32,333 nt of DNA from Mesorhizobium sp. (GCF_017306585.1 NZ_JAFKIC010000169.1:1-32333); one strand, 5' to 3'; shown: positions 15,153 to 23,646, counted from the stretch's first letter. Translations and numbers: made by a program. Notes: generated from the letters alone by a model not told the origin.

Positions 15153-16208
15153 TCACATTCGCATCACAGACTTCAGGCGGTCGATCATGGTCAGGGCGTG
15201 CTGCTTCTTGTCGAGATTGTAGGTGTCTGTCTCAGATACAGCGTCCAGCGCTTCATGCCAAGTGTCCGACAGCGTTTTGGCCCGCGCCAGATCGCCGGCC
15301 AGGGCGGCATCGCTCGCCGCATCGGACAGAAGATCGAGCGCACGGCGATTGAAGATGTCGAACTGAATCGCCTGATCGCGCCCGGCCACGGCCTCGGCGA
15401 GGCGATAGGCTCCGGCGACGTCGCTCTTGCCCGCCATCACCAATGCATCGAGCGTCTGGGCGATCTCCAGTCCGCCATATTGCGTCAGAAGGATAGCGTT
15501 GCGGGCGCTGCCCCCTGCCCGCTCGATCAGTGCCGCCCGCGCTGCCGGGTCCTCCGGGGGCGGCGGTTCCGCGGTCTCCAGCACCGCCAGCAGTTCGCCG
15601 GCGTCGAGCGGCGTCAGGCGCACCACCAGGCAGCGGGAACGGATCGTCGGCAGCAGGCTGCCCGGCGCATGGACGATGAGAATGAACAGGGTTCGCGCCG
15701 GCGGCTCCTCGAGGTTCTTGAGCAAGGCATTGGCGGCATTGGCGTTCATGTCGTCGGCCGGATCGACGATGACCACGCGGTAGCTGCCGTCATGCGAGGT
15801 CAGCGACAGGAAACGGCTGACCTTGCGGATCTCGTCGACCGTGACCACGGTCTTGAAGCTCTTGGTCTTATCGTTGAGCGGACGGGTCAGATGCAGTACG
15901 CCCGGATGCGCCGCGGTGGCGATCTGACGAAACAGCGACGAGGCCGGGTCGGGAATCGCGAGGCTCTCCGGCGCCTGCTCGAAGGCTGGATGCTTCAGCA
16001 AATGATGCGCGAGATGGAAAGCCAGCGTTGCCTTGCCGATGCCAACCGGCCCGGCGAAAATCAGCGCATGCGGCAGTTTTCCCGCGCGGTAGGCGGCGGC
16101 AAGCATGGTTGCCGCCTGGTCGTGCCCGACAAGGCGAGGCGTTTCGGACGGTTCTGGGACGCCGTCCAGCGTATCATGCTGTTCCGGCGCGATGCGTTCG
16201 AAGATCAT
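15153..16208 (-). CDS. holB: DNA polymerase III subunit delta'
   Basis: Clamp-loader subunit delta', part of the AAA+ complex that loads the beta clamp on DNA. 351 residues from the ATG overlapping the tmk stop (ATGA). Seen: [46 protein letters not shown] with a Walker A-like GPVGIGKAT, the [26 protein letters not shown] stretch (Walker B-like and sensor region), and the SRC motif in [11 protein letters not shown]. The usual zinc-binding cysteines are not obvious, as is common in alphaproteobacterial HolB. A longer frame upstream is only the tmk shadow. It is coupled to tmk by the 4-base overlap. Confidence 0.95.
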   Translation of the reverse strand: MIFERIAPEQHDTLDGVPEPSETPRLVGHDQAATMLAAAYRAGKLPHALIFAGPVGIGKATLAFHLAHHLLKHPAFEQAPESLAIPDPASSLFRQIATAAHPGVLHLTRPLNDKTKSFKTVVTVDEIRKVSRFLSLTSHDGSYRVVIVDPADDMNANAANALLKNLEEPPARTLFILIVHAPGSLLPTIRSRCLVVRLTPLDAGELLAVLETAEPPPPEDPAARAALIERAGGSARNAILLTQYGGLEIAQTLDALVMAGKSDVAGAYRLAEAVAGRDQAIQFDIFNRRALDLLSDAASDAALAGDLARAKTLSDTWHEALDAVSETDTYNLDKKQHALTMIDRLKSVMRM

Positions 16209-16951
16209 GCGGGTGCGGTCTGCCTGTTGCGCACCGGCGCCCTCGCCTCCAGCGCCGCGAAGACGGCCGCGGTGACGACATGCTCGACCGTGTCTTGGTC
16301 GGCCGAGGCATCGACGACGATGCAGCGCTCCGGCTCGGCCGCGGCAATCGCCAGGAAGGCGGCGCGGCGCGCCTGATGGATAGTCAGCGTCTCCTTCTCG
16401 AAGCGGTCGGCGCCGGCATCGCTGCCGCGCCGCAACGTGGCGCGTCGCAGGCCCTCGGCCGGATCGATATCGAAGATCAGCGTCATATCGGGCATCATGC
16501 CGTTGATGGCGACCTGTTCCAGCGCGGCCATGAATGCCGGGTCGAGCCCGCCGGTAACCCCCTGATAGACGCGCGAGGAATCCAGGAAACGGTCGCAAAG
16601 CACGATCGATCCGCGCTCGACCGCGGGCCGGATCACCTGCTCGACATGGTCGGAGCGCGCGGCCGCGAACAGCACGGCCTCCATCTTCGGTCCGAAAGGC
16701 TCGGCGGCGCCTGAAAGCAGCACGTGCCGGACGGCTTCCGCACCCGGCGAGCCACCCGGTTCGCGGGTGAGCAGGACGTCATACTTCTTGGCGCGCATCT
16801 TCCTGGCCAGGCGGTCGATCTGCGTCGACTTGCCTGCGCCTTCGCCGCCTTCGAAGGTGATGAAAAATCCGCGCGCCAAACGAAAGGGCCTTTGTCCGGG
16901 TTGGAGTGGATTGATGCGCCCTAGATAGTCCGCGTTCGGCCAAACGTCCAT
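16205..16951 (-). CDS. tmk: Thymidylate kinase
   Basis: Phosphorylates dTMP to dTDP in the cytoplasm. Motifs: P-loop [29 protein letters not shown], the [12 protein letters not shown] segment that binds the nucleotide base region, and a LID-like [13 protein letters not shown]. The start is uncertain. The ATG used gives 248 residues and lies 10 bases after the dacA stop but has no good ribosome site. A TTG 25 codons downstream ([14 protein letters not shown]) would give about 223 residues, closer to the usual 205-225. A longer frame running back into dacA is a shadow. It sits between dacA and holB in a tight same-strand run. Confidence 0.94.
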   Translation of the reverse strand: MDVWPNADYLGRINPLQPGQRPFRLARGFFITFEGGEGAGKSTQIDRLARKMRAKKYDVLLTREPGGSPGAEAVRHVLLSGAAEPFGPKMEAVLFAAARSDHVEQVIRPAVERGSIVLCDRFLDSSRVYQGVTGGLDPAFMAALEQVAINGMMPDMTLIFDIDPAEGLRRATLRRGSDAGADRFEKETLTIHQARRAAFLAIAAAEPERCIVVDASADQDTVEHVVTAAVFAALEARAPVRNRQTAPA

Positions 16952-16961
16952 GCCGTCGGTG

Positions 16962-18125
16962 CTATCGCAGCCAGCCGACCGCCAGTTCCTTGACGGCGTC
17001 GAGGGCGCGTTGCGGCAGCGTGCCGACACCGATCGACTCGGCGGCGTACAGCGGTGTCTCCTGGCTGAGTGTATCGCCGATCCAGACGCGCAGCGCGCCC
17101 ACCGGCTGCCCCTCCTCCACCGGTGCGGCGACCGGGCCGGTATAGATGATCCTGGCCGTCAGCTTGTCGCGGTTGGTGATCGGCAGGAAGATGTCGATCG
17201 GACCCTTTGCCTTCAATGTCACGCCGGATTTCGCGCCGCCAAACACCTGCGCTTCGCCGACGATCTCGTCCTTGGCGAAGATCTCGGTTTTCTCGAAAGA
17301 GCGGACGCCCCAGTCGAGAAGTTTTCGCGCCTCTTCGGCGCGCTCCTTGTCATTGGCCAGCCCGGTCATCGCCGCGATCACCCTGGTGCCGTCATGGCTT
17401 ACCGAAGCGACAATGCCGAAACCCGCTGCCTCGCTCGCGCCGACAGCCAGCCCGTCGACGCCGATGTCCATGGCCAGCAGCGGGTTGCGGTTCTTCTGCG
17501 AGATCTTGTTCCAGGTAAAATCCTTCAGGCCGTAATAGCGATAGAAATCCGGGTAATCGCGCCAGAGATGCAGGGCGAGCAGGGTCAGTTCGCGCACTGT
17601 CGTCTGCTGCCCATCCGCCGGCAGTCCGGTCGAGTTGACGAAAGTCGAGGTCTTGAGGCCGATCTGGCGCGCGCGTTCGGTCATCTGCGCGGCGAAATTG
17701 TCTTCCGATCCGGCCATGCCTTCGGCGATGACAATGCAACCGTCATTCGCCGCCTGAACGGTCACGCCCTGGATCAGGTCCTCGAGCCGGATCGCCGATT
17801 TGAGCTTGGCGAACATCGTCGATGTTCCCGACGGCGCGCCGCCCTTGCGCCAGGCGTTTTCGCTCACCACGAACGTGTCGTCGAGCTTGAGGCGCCCGGA
17901 CTTGATGGCGTTGAAGACCACTTCCATGGTCATCAATTTGGCCATCGAGGCTGGCGGGATCGGCTTGTCGGCGTCTTTCGAAAACAGCACCGTGCCGGTA
18001 TCGGCATCGATCATGAAGGCCTGTGTGGCCTTGGTCTCGAAAAGCTGCGCCTGAGCCGGCACCAACGAAAGCAGGAAGCCGAGGAGAACAAACCCGGCGA
18101 AAGGCTGAAGCAAGCGAAACTGCAT
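16962..18125 (-). CDS. D-alanyl-D-alanine carboxypeptidase family protein, two of three active-site motifs altered
   Basis: Low-molecular-mass PBP (DacA/DacF type, peptidase S11), 387 residues: signal peptide ([13 protein letters not shown]), transpeptidase-like domain, then the all-beta PBP5 C-terminal domain. The normal family removes the terminal D-Ala of peptidoglycan pentapeptides in the periplasm. Here the SxxK serine motif is intact (SMAK, residues 60-63). The SxN motif reads AAN (125-127), and the KTG motif reads AVG (227-229, bases 17439-17447). The rest of the fold is well conserved ([45 protein letters not shown]), so this is a maintained gene and not a decaying one. Catalysis is doubtful; a structural or binding role is possible. 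The ATG is chosen because the signal peptide begins there; an upstream TTG gives 11 extra residues. Confidence 0.92.
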   Translation of the reverse strand: MQFRLLQPFAGFVLLGFLLSLVPAQAQLFETKATQAFMIDADTGTVLFSKDADKPIPPASMAKLMTMEVVFNAIKSGRLKLDDTFVVSENAWRKGGAPSGTSTMFAKLKSAIRLEDLIQGVTVQAANDGCIVIAEGMAGSEDNFAAQMTERARQIGLKTSTFVNSTGLPADGQQTTVRELTLLALHLWRDYPDFYRYYGLKDFTWNKISQKNRNPLLAMDIGVDGLAVGASEAAGFGIVASVSHDGTRVIAAMTGLANDKERAEEARKLLDWGVRSFEKTEIFAKDEIVGEAQVFGGAKSGVTLKAKGPIDIFLPITNRDKLTARIIYTGPVAAPVEEGQPVGALRVWIGDTLSQETPLYAAESIGVGTLPQRALDAVKELAVGWLR

Positions 18126-18223
18126 GAAATTCGACCCGTTGGCCGGTCCCTCCGGCAAGCCCGCGAAACTATCGGGCTTTTTGCGGAGCGGATCAACCGC
18201 TCAGCGGAAATGCTGGTGTCAAA

Positions 18224-19444
18224 TCAATCGCGCACGGCCAATGCATCGGGCGCGCCGTGCGACCATGCCGCCTGCAGCAACTCGTCCACGCCGCCATGGC
18301 CGTCGGGATAGAGATTGACGGCGTACCAGTCATTGCCATCGAGATCGGAACGTTGGATCTCTATCCTGCCGAAGGGCTCGAGGGCGGCCGCGATGCGCTT
18401 TGCCTCGACGGCATTGTCGAAGGTCCCGGCGGCGACATAGGCCGAGCTGGATGGAGATGCTTTCGGGCTGGATTTCTTCCACGACCGCAGGATGTCGGCG
18501 GGCGACATGCCGCTGTCATCCATCGCCGCGAAGACATCCGCCCGGCGCACGCGTTCATCCGCGTAGGACAGCGAAGCCATGGCGAATGGCGATTGCGGCG
18601 GCAGGCCCATTTCCGGGCGCTCCGGCACGATCGGCCCGAAATCGGGCAGCGTCAGATCTCCGAACGACGGCGATTGCGCCGACATGACCGGCTGAACTGC
18701 CCCTGAATCCGTCATCTGACCCGGAAACGGTACGGCCGCGCCACCGACGGGAAGACTTGGCGACGGTCCGTTCATGGCGACCATGACGCCGCTCGGCAGG
18801 CCATCGGACGGATCCGGTATCCGGTTGCCCGGGTGATAGGAGGCCATCAGATATTGATCGTCATCGCCATCCAGAGGGGCGCGGCCGACATATTCGACCT
18901 TCACCTTCGCGGTGCCAACCTTGGCATAGTCGAGCATCTGCGCGGCGCGCTCCGAAACATCGATGATGCGGCCTTCGTGATAGGGGCCGCGATCGTTGAC
19001 GCGCACGATGACCGAACTGCCGGTTTCGAGGTTGGTGACGCGGGCATAGCTCGGCAGCGGCATCGTCGGATGCGCCGCCGTCAGATGCGTCATGTCGTAG
19101 ACTTCGCCGTTGGCGGTCAACCGGCCGTGAAAGGCATCGCCATACCAGGAGGCCAGGCCAACCTTGGCGTAGCGCTTTTCTTCCTTCGGATAATACCACT
19201 TGCCCCGAACCTGGTAGGGCTTGCCAAGCTGGTCGCGACCACCGCCGCGCCGCATGAATTGGACGCGCGGGCTGGCCTTCACGCCATATTCGGATTCGGC
19301 GAAATATTCCTTGGAGCGGGTCTTCTTGTAGACCATGCCCTTCGGCTCGGGCTGTGATGCGCACGCAGCAAGCAGCATTGCCGAAAGGGCAAGCAACGCA
19401 TATCCGGAAGCACGGCGTAGACGCGGACGCGCCGTAGTCTGCAT
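18224..19444 (-). CDS. rlpA: RlpA-like lipoprotein with SPOR domain
   Basis: Septal-ring lytic transglycosylase-type protein. 406 residues: lipoprotein signal peptide with lipobox LLAAC (LLALSAMLLAACAS), a double-psi beta-barrel domain (VGLASWYGDAFHGRLTANGEVYDM...MPLPSYARVTNLETGSSVIVRVNDRGPYHEGRIIDVSERAAQML), a proline/serine-rich linker and a C-terminal SPOR domain (AYVAAGTFDNAVEAKRIAAALEPFGRIEIQ) that binds denuded glycan strands at the division site. The DPBB aspartate in VNDRGP and the GLASWYG glutamate/aspartate region look intact, so cleavage of denuded glycan is expected; the substrate is inferred from P. aeruginosa RlpA. First gene of the rlpA-dacA-tmk-holB run, which groups cell wall and replication genes. 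An upstream TTG-type extension is not needed. Confidence 0.93.
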   Translation of the reverse strand: MQTTARPRLRRASGYALLALSAMLLAACASQPEPKGMVYKKTRSKEYFAESEYGVKASPRVQFMRRGGGRDQLGKPYQVRGKWYYPKEEKRYAKVGLASWYGDAFHGRLTANGEVYDMTHLTAAHPTMPLPSYARVTNLETGSSVIVRVNDRGPYHEGRIIDVSERAAQMLDYAKVGTAKVKVEYVGRAPLDGDDDQYLMASYHPGNRIPDPSDGLPSGVMVAMNGPSPSLPVGGAAVPFPGQMTDSGAVQPVMSAQSPSFGDLTLPDFGPIVPERPEMGLPPQSPFAMASLSYADERVRRADVFAAMDDSGMSPADILRSWKKSSPKASPSSSAYVAAGTFDNAVEAKRIAAALEPFGRIEIQRSDLDGNDWYAVNLYPDGHGGVDELLQAAWSHGAPDALAVRD

Positions 19445-19643
19445 TTCCTGATGTCCCCTACTCAACCGGATGCCGAAGAGCCAAAACACTCATTCGACAA
19501 ATATCAACGGCGCTTGAACCCCGATCCTTTGTGCGCAGGAATTGTTTATCAGCCTATTAACCGATTGTGACCGGAACCGGGCAAGATTGTGGCATCGCCG
19601 CCGCCCACTCTACCGGGGAACAGTCGCGCTTGATGCTTGCCGG

Positions 19644-19671
19644 TTGACAGGTCTTTGCCGGGCACTCTAGA
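19644..19671 (+). promoter_or_regulatory. Probable promoter of tRNA-Ser
   Basis: TTGACA (19644-19649), a 16-base spacer, then TCTAGA (19666-19671). The predicted start falls about 20 bases before the mature tRNA, as expected for a tRNA gene. The -35 is a perfect consensus; the -10 is a weak match. Confidence 0.6.
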
Positions 19672-19696
19672 GCAGTCTCACGTGACAGAAGTCACT

Positions 19697-19786
19697 GGAG
19701 GGATGGCCGAGCGGTTTAAGGCACCGGTCTTGAAAACCGGCGTGGGCGCGAGTTCACCGTGGGTTCGAATCCCACTCCCTCCGCCA
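19697..19786 (+). tRNA. tRNA-Ser (anticodon UGA)
   Basis: A full tRNA-Ser of 90 bases. The acceptor stem GGAGGGA pairs with TCCCTCC (19776-19782), then discriminator G and an encoded CCA. The anticodon loop CTTGAAA sits between GGT and ACC stems, giving anticodon TGA for UCA codons. A long variable arm typical of serine tRNAs and the T arm GTGGGTTCGAATCCCAC are present. It is the likely integration target of the downstream integrase; the gene is intact, so the element's attL overlaps its 3' end. Confidence 0.97.
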
Positions 19787-19919
19787 GTAACTTCCTTCGT
19801 AATACTTCACGCTCATTCGTATTCCTTCGCATAAGCCCGCGATCGTAAGGTACAGGCGCAAAAATTGACGTCGTATTCCCTCGTGGAAATGCGCGTGCAT
19901 TCGCTGGCATTCACAAGTT

Positions 19920-19973
19920 TTCTTGGTATTGTCTTTGGTATCGGCTAGCGCCGGCCACTCACGATACCAAGAA
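19920..19973. repeat. Inverted repeat TTCTTGGTAT/ATACCAAGAA before the integrase gene
   Basis: TTCTTGGTAT (19920-19929) and its exact reverse complement ATACCAAGAA (19964-19973) flank a 34-base centre that contains a further partial copy, TTTGGTATC (19934-19942). The right copy ends 8 bases before the integrase ATG. Repeated short sites of this kind next to attL suggest integrase arm-type binding sites or an autoregulatory operator. Confidence 0.55.
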
Positions 19974-19981
19974 GGCGTGCC

Positions 19982-21205
19982 ATGGCACTTTCAGACACTT
20001 CCATCCGAGCCCTAAAGCCGCAGAGCATGCCGAAAAAATACTCGGACGGAGGCGGCCTTTATCTGTTCGTGCCGCCGAACGGGTCGCGGCTGTGGCGTCT
20101 CGCTTATGGGTACGGTGGAAAGCAAAAGACCCTTGCTCTTGGGATTTACCCGGCTGTAGCGCTAGCTGCCGCGCGCAAGGCGCGCGACGAGGCCAAAGCT
20201 CTGTTGGCGCGGGGGATCGATCCTGGCAGACAGAAGAAGCTCGACAGGATCAAATCGGCCGAGGCTGCCGGGAACACCTTCGCGTCGATCGCCGCCGACC
20301 TGCGAGCGGCGCAGATCGCAAAGGCGCGCGCCGAAGGCACAATGGATCGTTTCGACTACCTAGTCGAATTCGCGAGTGCTGATCTCGGCAAGCTGCCGAT
20401 TACGGAAATCAGCGCCGCCGAGGTCTTGGAGGTCCTTCGTAAGATGGAGCGGCGCAATGCGGCGGCGAGCGCGGTTAAGCTCCGCATGACGATAGGCCAA
20501 GTCTTCCGGCACGCGATCGCCACTGCGCGAGCCAAGGACGATCCGACGATTGCATTGCGGGGTGCCCTCGTAAACAGGCCGGCCGTGAACCGGCCGGCGA
20601 TACAGGATCGGAAGGCATTCGGTGGCCTGCTCCGGGCCGTGTGGGGCTATGACGGCACGCCTGAGGCAACAAACGGCCTTAAGCTGCTTGCCTATCTCTA
20701 CCCGCGCCCCGGCGAGCTGCGCCTGGCCGAGTGGAAGGAGTTCGATCTGGATGCAGGAATATGGACGATCCCAGCAGCGCGCACCAAAATGCGGCGAGAG
20801 CACAAAAAGCCGCTGCCGAAGCAGGCCGTTGAGATCCTGCGCGATCAGTTCGTAATCACCGGAGACGGAGCACTGGTCTTTCCCTCGATCCGCAGCCGCA
20901 AGCGTCCAATCTCGGATATGACGTGGGGCGCCGCACTGCGGCGCGTAGGGATCACGCAGGACGAGCATTGTCCGCACGGCTTCCGCGCCTCTGCCTCGAC
21001 AATCTTGAACGAGAGCGGGAAATGGTCGGCCGACGCTATCGAGCGGGAGCTGGCTCACATTGAAAAAGACAAGGTCAGGCGGGCATACAACCGCGCGGGA
21101 CATTGGGATGAGCGCGTAGCCATGGCCACTTGGTGGGCTGATCTTTGCGACAGCCTGCGCCAAGGAGCGAAGGTCCTGTCGATCGCTGATGCCGCATACG
21201 CATAG
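19982..21205 (+). CDS. int: Tyrosine recombinase, P4-type phage integrase
   Basis: Site-specific integrase of 407 residues. The N-terminal DUF4102 arm-binding domain (LSDTSIRALKPQ...KKYSDGGGLYLFVPPNGSRLWRLAYGYGGKQKTLALGIYPAVALAAARKARDEAKALLARGIDP) identifies the P4/CP4-57 group, which typically uses tRNA genes. The catalytic set is complete: R242 in PRPGELR, H332 and R335 in HGFRASAST, H359 in LAHIEKDK and nucleophile Y369 in RRAYNR. It starts 195 bases after tRNA-Ser with the repeated ATACCAAG sites in between, so it should recombine within the tRNA 3' end. The enzyme looks functional even though the element it serves has lost its right end. Confidence 0.95.
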   Translation: MALSDTSIRALKPQSMPKKYSDGGGLYLFVPPNGSRLWRLAYGYGGKQKTLALGIYPAVALAAARKARDEAKALLARGIDPGRQKKLDRIKSAEAAGNTFASIAADLRAAQIAKARAEGTMDRFDYLVEFASADLGKLPITEISAAEVLEVLRKMERRNAAASAVKLRMTIGQVFRHAIATARAKDDPTIALRGALVNRPAVNRPAIQDRKAFGGLLRAVWGYDGTPEATNGLKLLAYLYPRPGELRLAEWKEFDLDAGIWTIPAARTKMRREHKKPLPKQAVEILRDQFVITGDGALVFPSIRSRKRPISDMTWGAALRRVGITQDEHCPHGFRASASTILNESGKWSADAIERELAHIEKDKVRRAYNRAGHWDERVAMATWWADLCDSLRQGAKVLSIADAAYA

Positions 21206-21240
21206 CTGCGACGAAACACGAAAGAACGCGAAAGACCCTG

Positions 21241-21271
21241 TTGACTTTTTTCCTCGTCGGATAGGTATGAA
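21241..21271 (+). promoter_or_regulatory. Possible promoter of the excisionase operon
   Basis: TTGACT (21241-21246) is followed after 17 to 19 bases by GGTATG/TATGAA (21264-21271), ahead of the AlpA-like gene. The spacing to the best -10 is long, so this is tentative. Confidence 0.35.
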
Positions 21272-21309
21272 AGAGCCGTTCCAAAATCCCTCGCTACGGA
21301 TGGAAGAAA

Positions 21310-21510
21310 ATGAACGGCGAAGCCCAAAAATTCGAAAGCGCTTTCGTGCGGCCCGAAGAGGCCGCCGCCATGATCGGCGTCGGTCTCACAAAATTCTATA
21401 GCTTGTTGAAAGACGGCGCGGTCAAAAGCAGCAAGCTCGGCCACTCGCGCATGATTGCACGGACCGAAGTCGAGGCCTTCATCGAGCGCCTAAAGGCGGA
21501 GGCCGCTTGA
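21310..21510 (+). CDS. AlpA-like excisionase/HTH regulator
   Basis: 66 residues containing one winged helix-turn-helix of the excisionase/MerR-like group: FVRPEEAAAMIGVGLTKFYSLLKDGAVKSSKLGHSRMIARTEVEAFIERL. Such proteins act as recombination directionality factors or as regulators of a neighbouring integrase, as AlpA does for the CP4-57 cryptic prophage. It follows the integrase gene by about 100 bases, on the same strand, with a GGAAG ribosome site before the ATG. The stop overlaps the next start (TGATG), so it heads a coupled group of three small genes. Confidence 0.88.
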   Translation: MNGEAQKFESAFVRPEEAAAMIGVGLTKFYSLLKDGAVKSSKLGHSRMIARTEVEAFIERLKAEAA

Positions 21511-21788
21511 TGAGCGTCGTCCCCATCCCCACCACCCGCCGCATGCGCGCCTGGCTCGATCGTGAGGCCCTCCGCATCGTAGCCGGCGTGCGGGCGGCAA
21601 CCGTCGCGAATGTCGTTGATCCTACTTGGCGCGGCCACATGCTGGCTGGCGTCGATCGCAACGCCGCCGAGGCCGATTGCGCGGAAGTCCACTCCTATCT
21701 GACGGCCCGGATTGCCCAAATCCGAGAGCTGCTCAGCGAGCCGGCGATCCCTGTGAACAACGGCCCGTCCAACAGGCAGCGCGCATGA
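21510..21788 (+). CDS. Prophage orphan protein, 92 residues
   Basis: No family recognised. The ATG overlaps the excisionase stop and the stop overlaps the next start (ATGA), which strongly supports a real coupled gene. The sequence is charged and helical (MRAWLDREALRIVAGVRAATVANVVDPTWRGHMLAG...EADCAEVHSYLTARIAQIRELL), ending in a disordered tail. No membrane segment or signal peptide. Likely an early phage/island protein; function unknown. Confidence 0.7.
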   Translation: MSVVPIPTTRRMRAWLDREALRIVAGVRAATVANVVDPTWRGHMLAGVDRNAAEADCAEVHSYLTARIAQIRELLSEPAIPVNNGPSNRQRA

Positions 21789-22669
21789 CCGGGCCGGCAA
21801 ACACGGCGGCGCTGTTCGAAGATAACGACGAAAGCTCTGCTCCCAAGCCGCGTGTATTGAGAGCAGAGCGGCGGTTGATGGAAATCCAGCGCGCACTCAA
21901 GCGTGGGTTGATCCGCGAGCGCAATGTCCTCGCCGCTGTGGAAATCGCGGCAAACGCAATCTTCGAGATCGGCCGGCTCCGCAAAACCCGGAACTTCGAT
22001 CCCTTCGAACGCCTGCGAAAGTGGTGCGAGCGGCGGGGTCTCAAAGTCAGCTTTACGGCCCTCACGGCGATCACCGAGAAGTGGCGCGATGCCGGCTATC
22101 TGATGAATGTCGAGGACGTTGGCGCAATGTTGTCCCTGACACCCAAACAGCGGGTTGAAAACCAACTGTGGACGCTTGGGGCGCGAGGTGAAACGGCGCA
22201 GCAGAGGCGCGAACGAAAGGAGCAGCGGCAGGCGGACGCCAGGGCGAAAAAGCGAAAGGCTGATCGCGAACGGGTGTCAGCAGCGCGGCGCGCCGAGGGC
22301 GCGCAGCCGAGAGCCCAATTTGAAGCGAGAAGCACGGCGGAATTCTGTCGCAAGCACGGCATCGGCCGGGACAGCTTTGAAAGCGCTCGAAAAAGGGGGC
22401 GACTTGAAGCGTTCTTGCAGAAGAGAGGCATAAGCGAAACGCCTCCACGAAATGCACAAACGTCCGTCGCGGTAGAGAGTATATACTACAGCGCGACGCA
22501 CCTTGGTGCATCGGCCATTTCGCCGGGCGGGCGGCCCCATGGCCGGCCCGCCGCTATGTTCGCCTATCCCGACAGCGTTGGTCGCACGCACCTTGCAACG
22601 ATGCTGGACGGAGCTGCCAATGCGCTCGCTGCTGCACCGCGACGAACTTGCCCGCGAGCCACCACATGA
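21785..22669 (+). CDS. Prophage orphan protein, basic, with possible C-terminal HTH
   Basis: 294 residues, family not recognised. The ATG overlaps the previous stop by 4 bases. The N-terminal half is helical (ERRLMEIQRALKRGLIRERNVLAAVEIAANAIFEIGRLRKTRNFDPFERLRKWCERRGLKVSFTALTAITEKWRDAGYLMNVED), the middle is a long basic coiled-coil rich in R, K, Q and E (ETAQQRRERKEQRQADARAKKRKADRERVSAARR), and a following segment (STAEFCRKHGIGRDSFESARKRGRLEAFL) reads like a helix-turn-helix. The last 75 residues look poorly conserved. Position between excisionase and small terminase suggests a replication or regulatory role, which is inference only. Confidence 0.65.
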   Translation: MTGPANTAALFEDNDESSAPKPRVLRAERRLMEIQRALKRGLIRERNVLAAVEIAANAIFEIGRLRKTRNFDPFERLRKWCERRGLKVSFTALTAITEKWRDAGYLMNVEDVGAMLSLTPKQRVENQLWTLGARGETAQQRRERKEQRQADARAKKRKADRERVSAARRAEGAQPRAQFEARSTAEFCRKHGIGRDSFESARKRGRLEAFLQKRGISETPPRNAQTSVAVESIYYSATHLGASAISPGGRPHGRPAAMFAYPDSVGRTHLATMLDGAANALAAAPRRTCPRATT

Positions 22670-22790
22670 GCCCTCCGCCCCCAAAAGGATTTTTCGCCCT
22701 CCCCCGCCCTCTGCGGGCGCGCGGCCCCCGGAAAAACCGCGTATTTCGGCCGTCCGTTTTTGTGCTGCGCTTCGCTGAAAGGAGCTTCCA

Positions 22791-23273
22791 ATGAATGGCA
22801 AACCCCAGCCCTCCGGTCAGACTACTGTCAACGTGTCGCAGCTTGCGCGGCTTCTCGATCTGACGCCCAGGCGTATCCAGCAGCTTGTGCAGCAAGGTGT
22901 GATCCCAAAGGCTGGCAGGGATGCCTATCCTTTCGTGGGCGCTGTGCAAGCTTATCTGCAATGGCTCACGAATGAAGACCGGCGTGCTGCCCTAGCAGCA
23001 CCGATGGCACAGCTTAGCGAGGTCCGTACTCGGGAAATCGAGTTGCGGATAAGGGAGAAGGCGAGAAATCTCATTCCGATCGAAGATCAGCGGATGACTA
23101 TCAACACGCTGCTTGACCAGGTGAAGCGTGAACTGGCCGAAGTTCCTTGGCGGCTTCCAGCGCACATTCGGGCGGCTACGAAGGTTGAGATCGCCGTTTC
23201 GATTGATCTTATCGAGAAAGCTGCTGTGCAGGCTGCCCGAATGGTGGAGACTGGACGCGACGCGGGCTCTTAA
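22791..23273 (+). CDS. Terminase small subunit, Nu1-like
   Basis: 160 residues. The N-terminal helix-turn-helix (VNVSQLARLLDLTPRRIQQLVQQGVIPKAGRDAYPFVGAVQAYLQWL) followed by a charged helical region (LSEVRTREIELRIREKARNLIPIEDQRMTINTLLDQVKRELAEVPWRLPAHI) is the layout of the phage lambda Nu1 family, which recognises the cos/pac DNA and brings it to the large terminase. AAAGGAG precedes the ATG. The expected large terminase gene does not follow; instead there is a 450-base weakly coding stretch and then the M41 gene. So packaging specificity may be kept without the motor, as in phage satellites, or the motor has been deleted. Confidence 0.85.
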   Translation: MNGKPQPSGQTTVNVSQLARLLDLTPRRIQQLVQQGVIPKAGRDAYPFVGAVQAYLQWLTNEDRRAALAAPMAQLSEVRTREIELRIREKARNLIPIEDQRMTINTLLDQVKRELAEVPWRLPAHIRAATKVEIAVSIDLIEKAAVQAARMVETGRDAGS

Positions 23274-23390
23274 TTGCAGGTCGAACAACGCCCCACCGAC
23301 CACTTTGTACAAATTCCGCTTTCGATTGATCCTAGCCCGGTGTCATAATCACGCCATGGAAGAGCAATGTGAAGTCAAGGTTCGGAACGA

Positions 23391-23576
23391 GTGGGTCTGC
23401 ACCCCGAACGAACAAAGCGTTGCCCTGAATGCCATGGCCAAGTTCGTGCTCATAAACCCGGCGTTGATGGAATGCGTGCGCATTTCGAGCACTTCGATGC
23501 GCACGATGGCTGCACCAGGTCTCGGAGCGTTCGTTTCTCCGGGCAGAGCTCCCGACATCCGCGAGCAATCTCGTAA
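23391..23576 (+). CDS. Small zinc-ribbon-like protein, possibly frameshifted
   Basis: 61 residues from a GTG start (AAGG about 10 bases upstream), with the pattern CPECH...H...HFEHFDAHDGC (RCPECHGQVRAHKPGVDGMRAHFEHFDAHDGC). Two cysteines, several histidines and a last cysteine look like a metal-binding ribbon; I recall similar small proteins in rhizobia but cannot name the family. The reading frame just upstream differs by one: an ATG at 23356 gives MEEQCEVKVRNEWV in another frame, which looks like a plausible N-terminus for the same protein. A 1-base shift near 23391-23400 would join the two, so this may be a damaged gene of about 75 codons starting at 23356. Confidence 0.45.
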   Translation: MGLHPERTKRCPECHGQVRAHKPGVDGMRAHFEHFDAHDGCTRSRSVRFSGQSSRHPRAIS

Positions 23577-23629
23577 CGGACATAACCGACCTATAATCAG
23601 AAAGCGCCTTGCGCACAGCGGCAATTTTT

Positions 23630-23646
23630 GGCAGCCTATGGCTGCC
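23630..23646. repeat. Short perfect hairpin GGCAGCC-TAT-GGCTGCC
   Basis: A 7-base stem with a 3-base loop in the non-coding stretch before the M41 gene. No T-run follows it on the plus strand, so it is not a clear terminator. The remainder of 23577-23729 shows no convincing gene apart from the ribosome site GAGAGGA before the TTG start at 23730. Confidence 0.5.

Noticed and set aside
15036-16376. 446-codon plus-strand open frame opposite holB and tmk
   Set aside because: Antisense of two verified genes, arginine/glutamine-rich, no domain.
16950-18311. 453-codon plus-strand open frame opposite dacA
   Set aside because: Antisense shadow of dacA; no ribosome site or family features.
22670-22790. 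G+C-rich gap before the small terminase gene looked at as a terminator
   Set aside because: CGCCCTCTGCGGGCG can pair weakly but no T-run follows; only the AAAGGAG ribosome site before the ATG is convincing.
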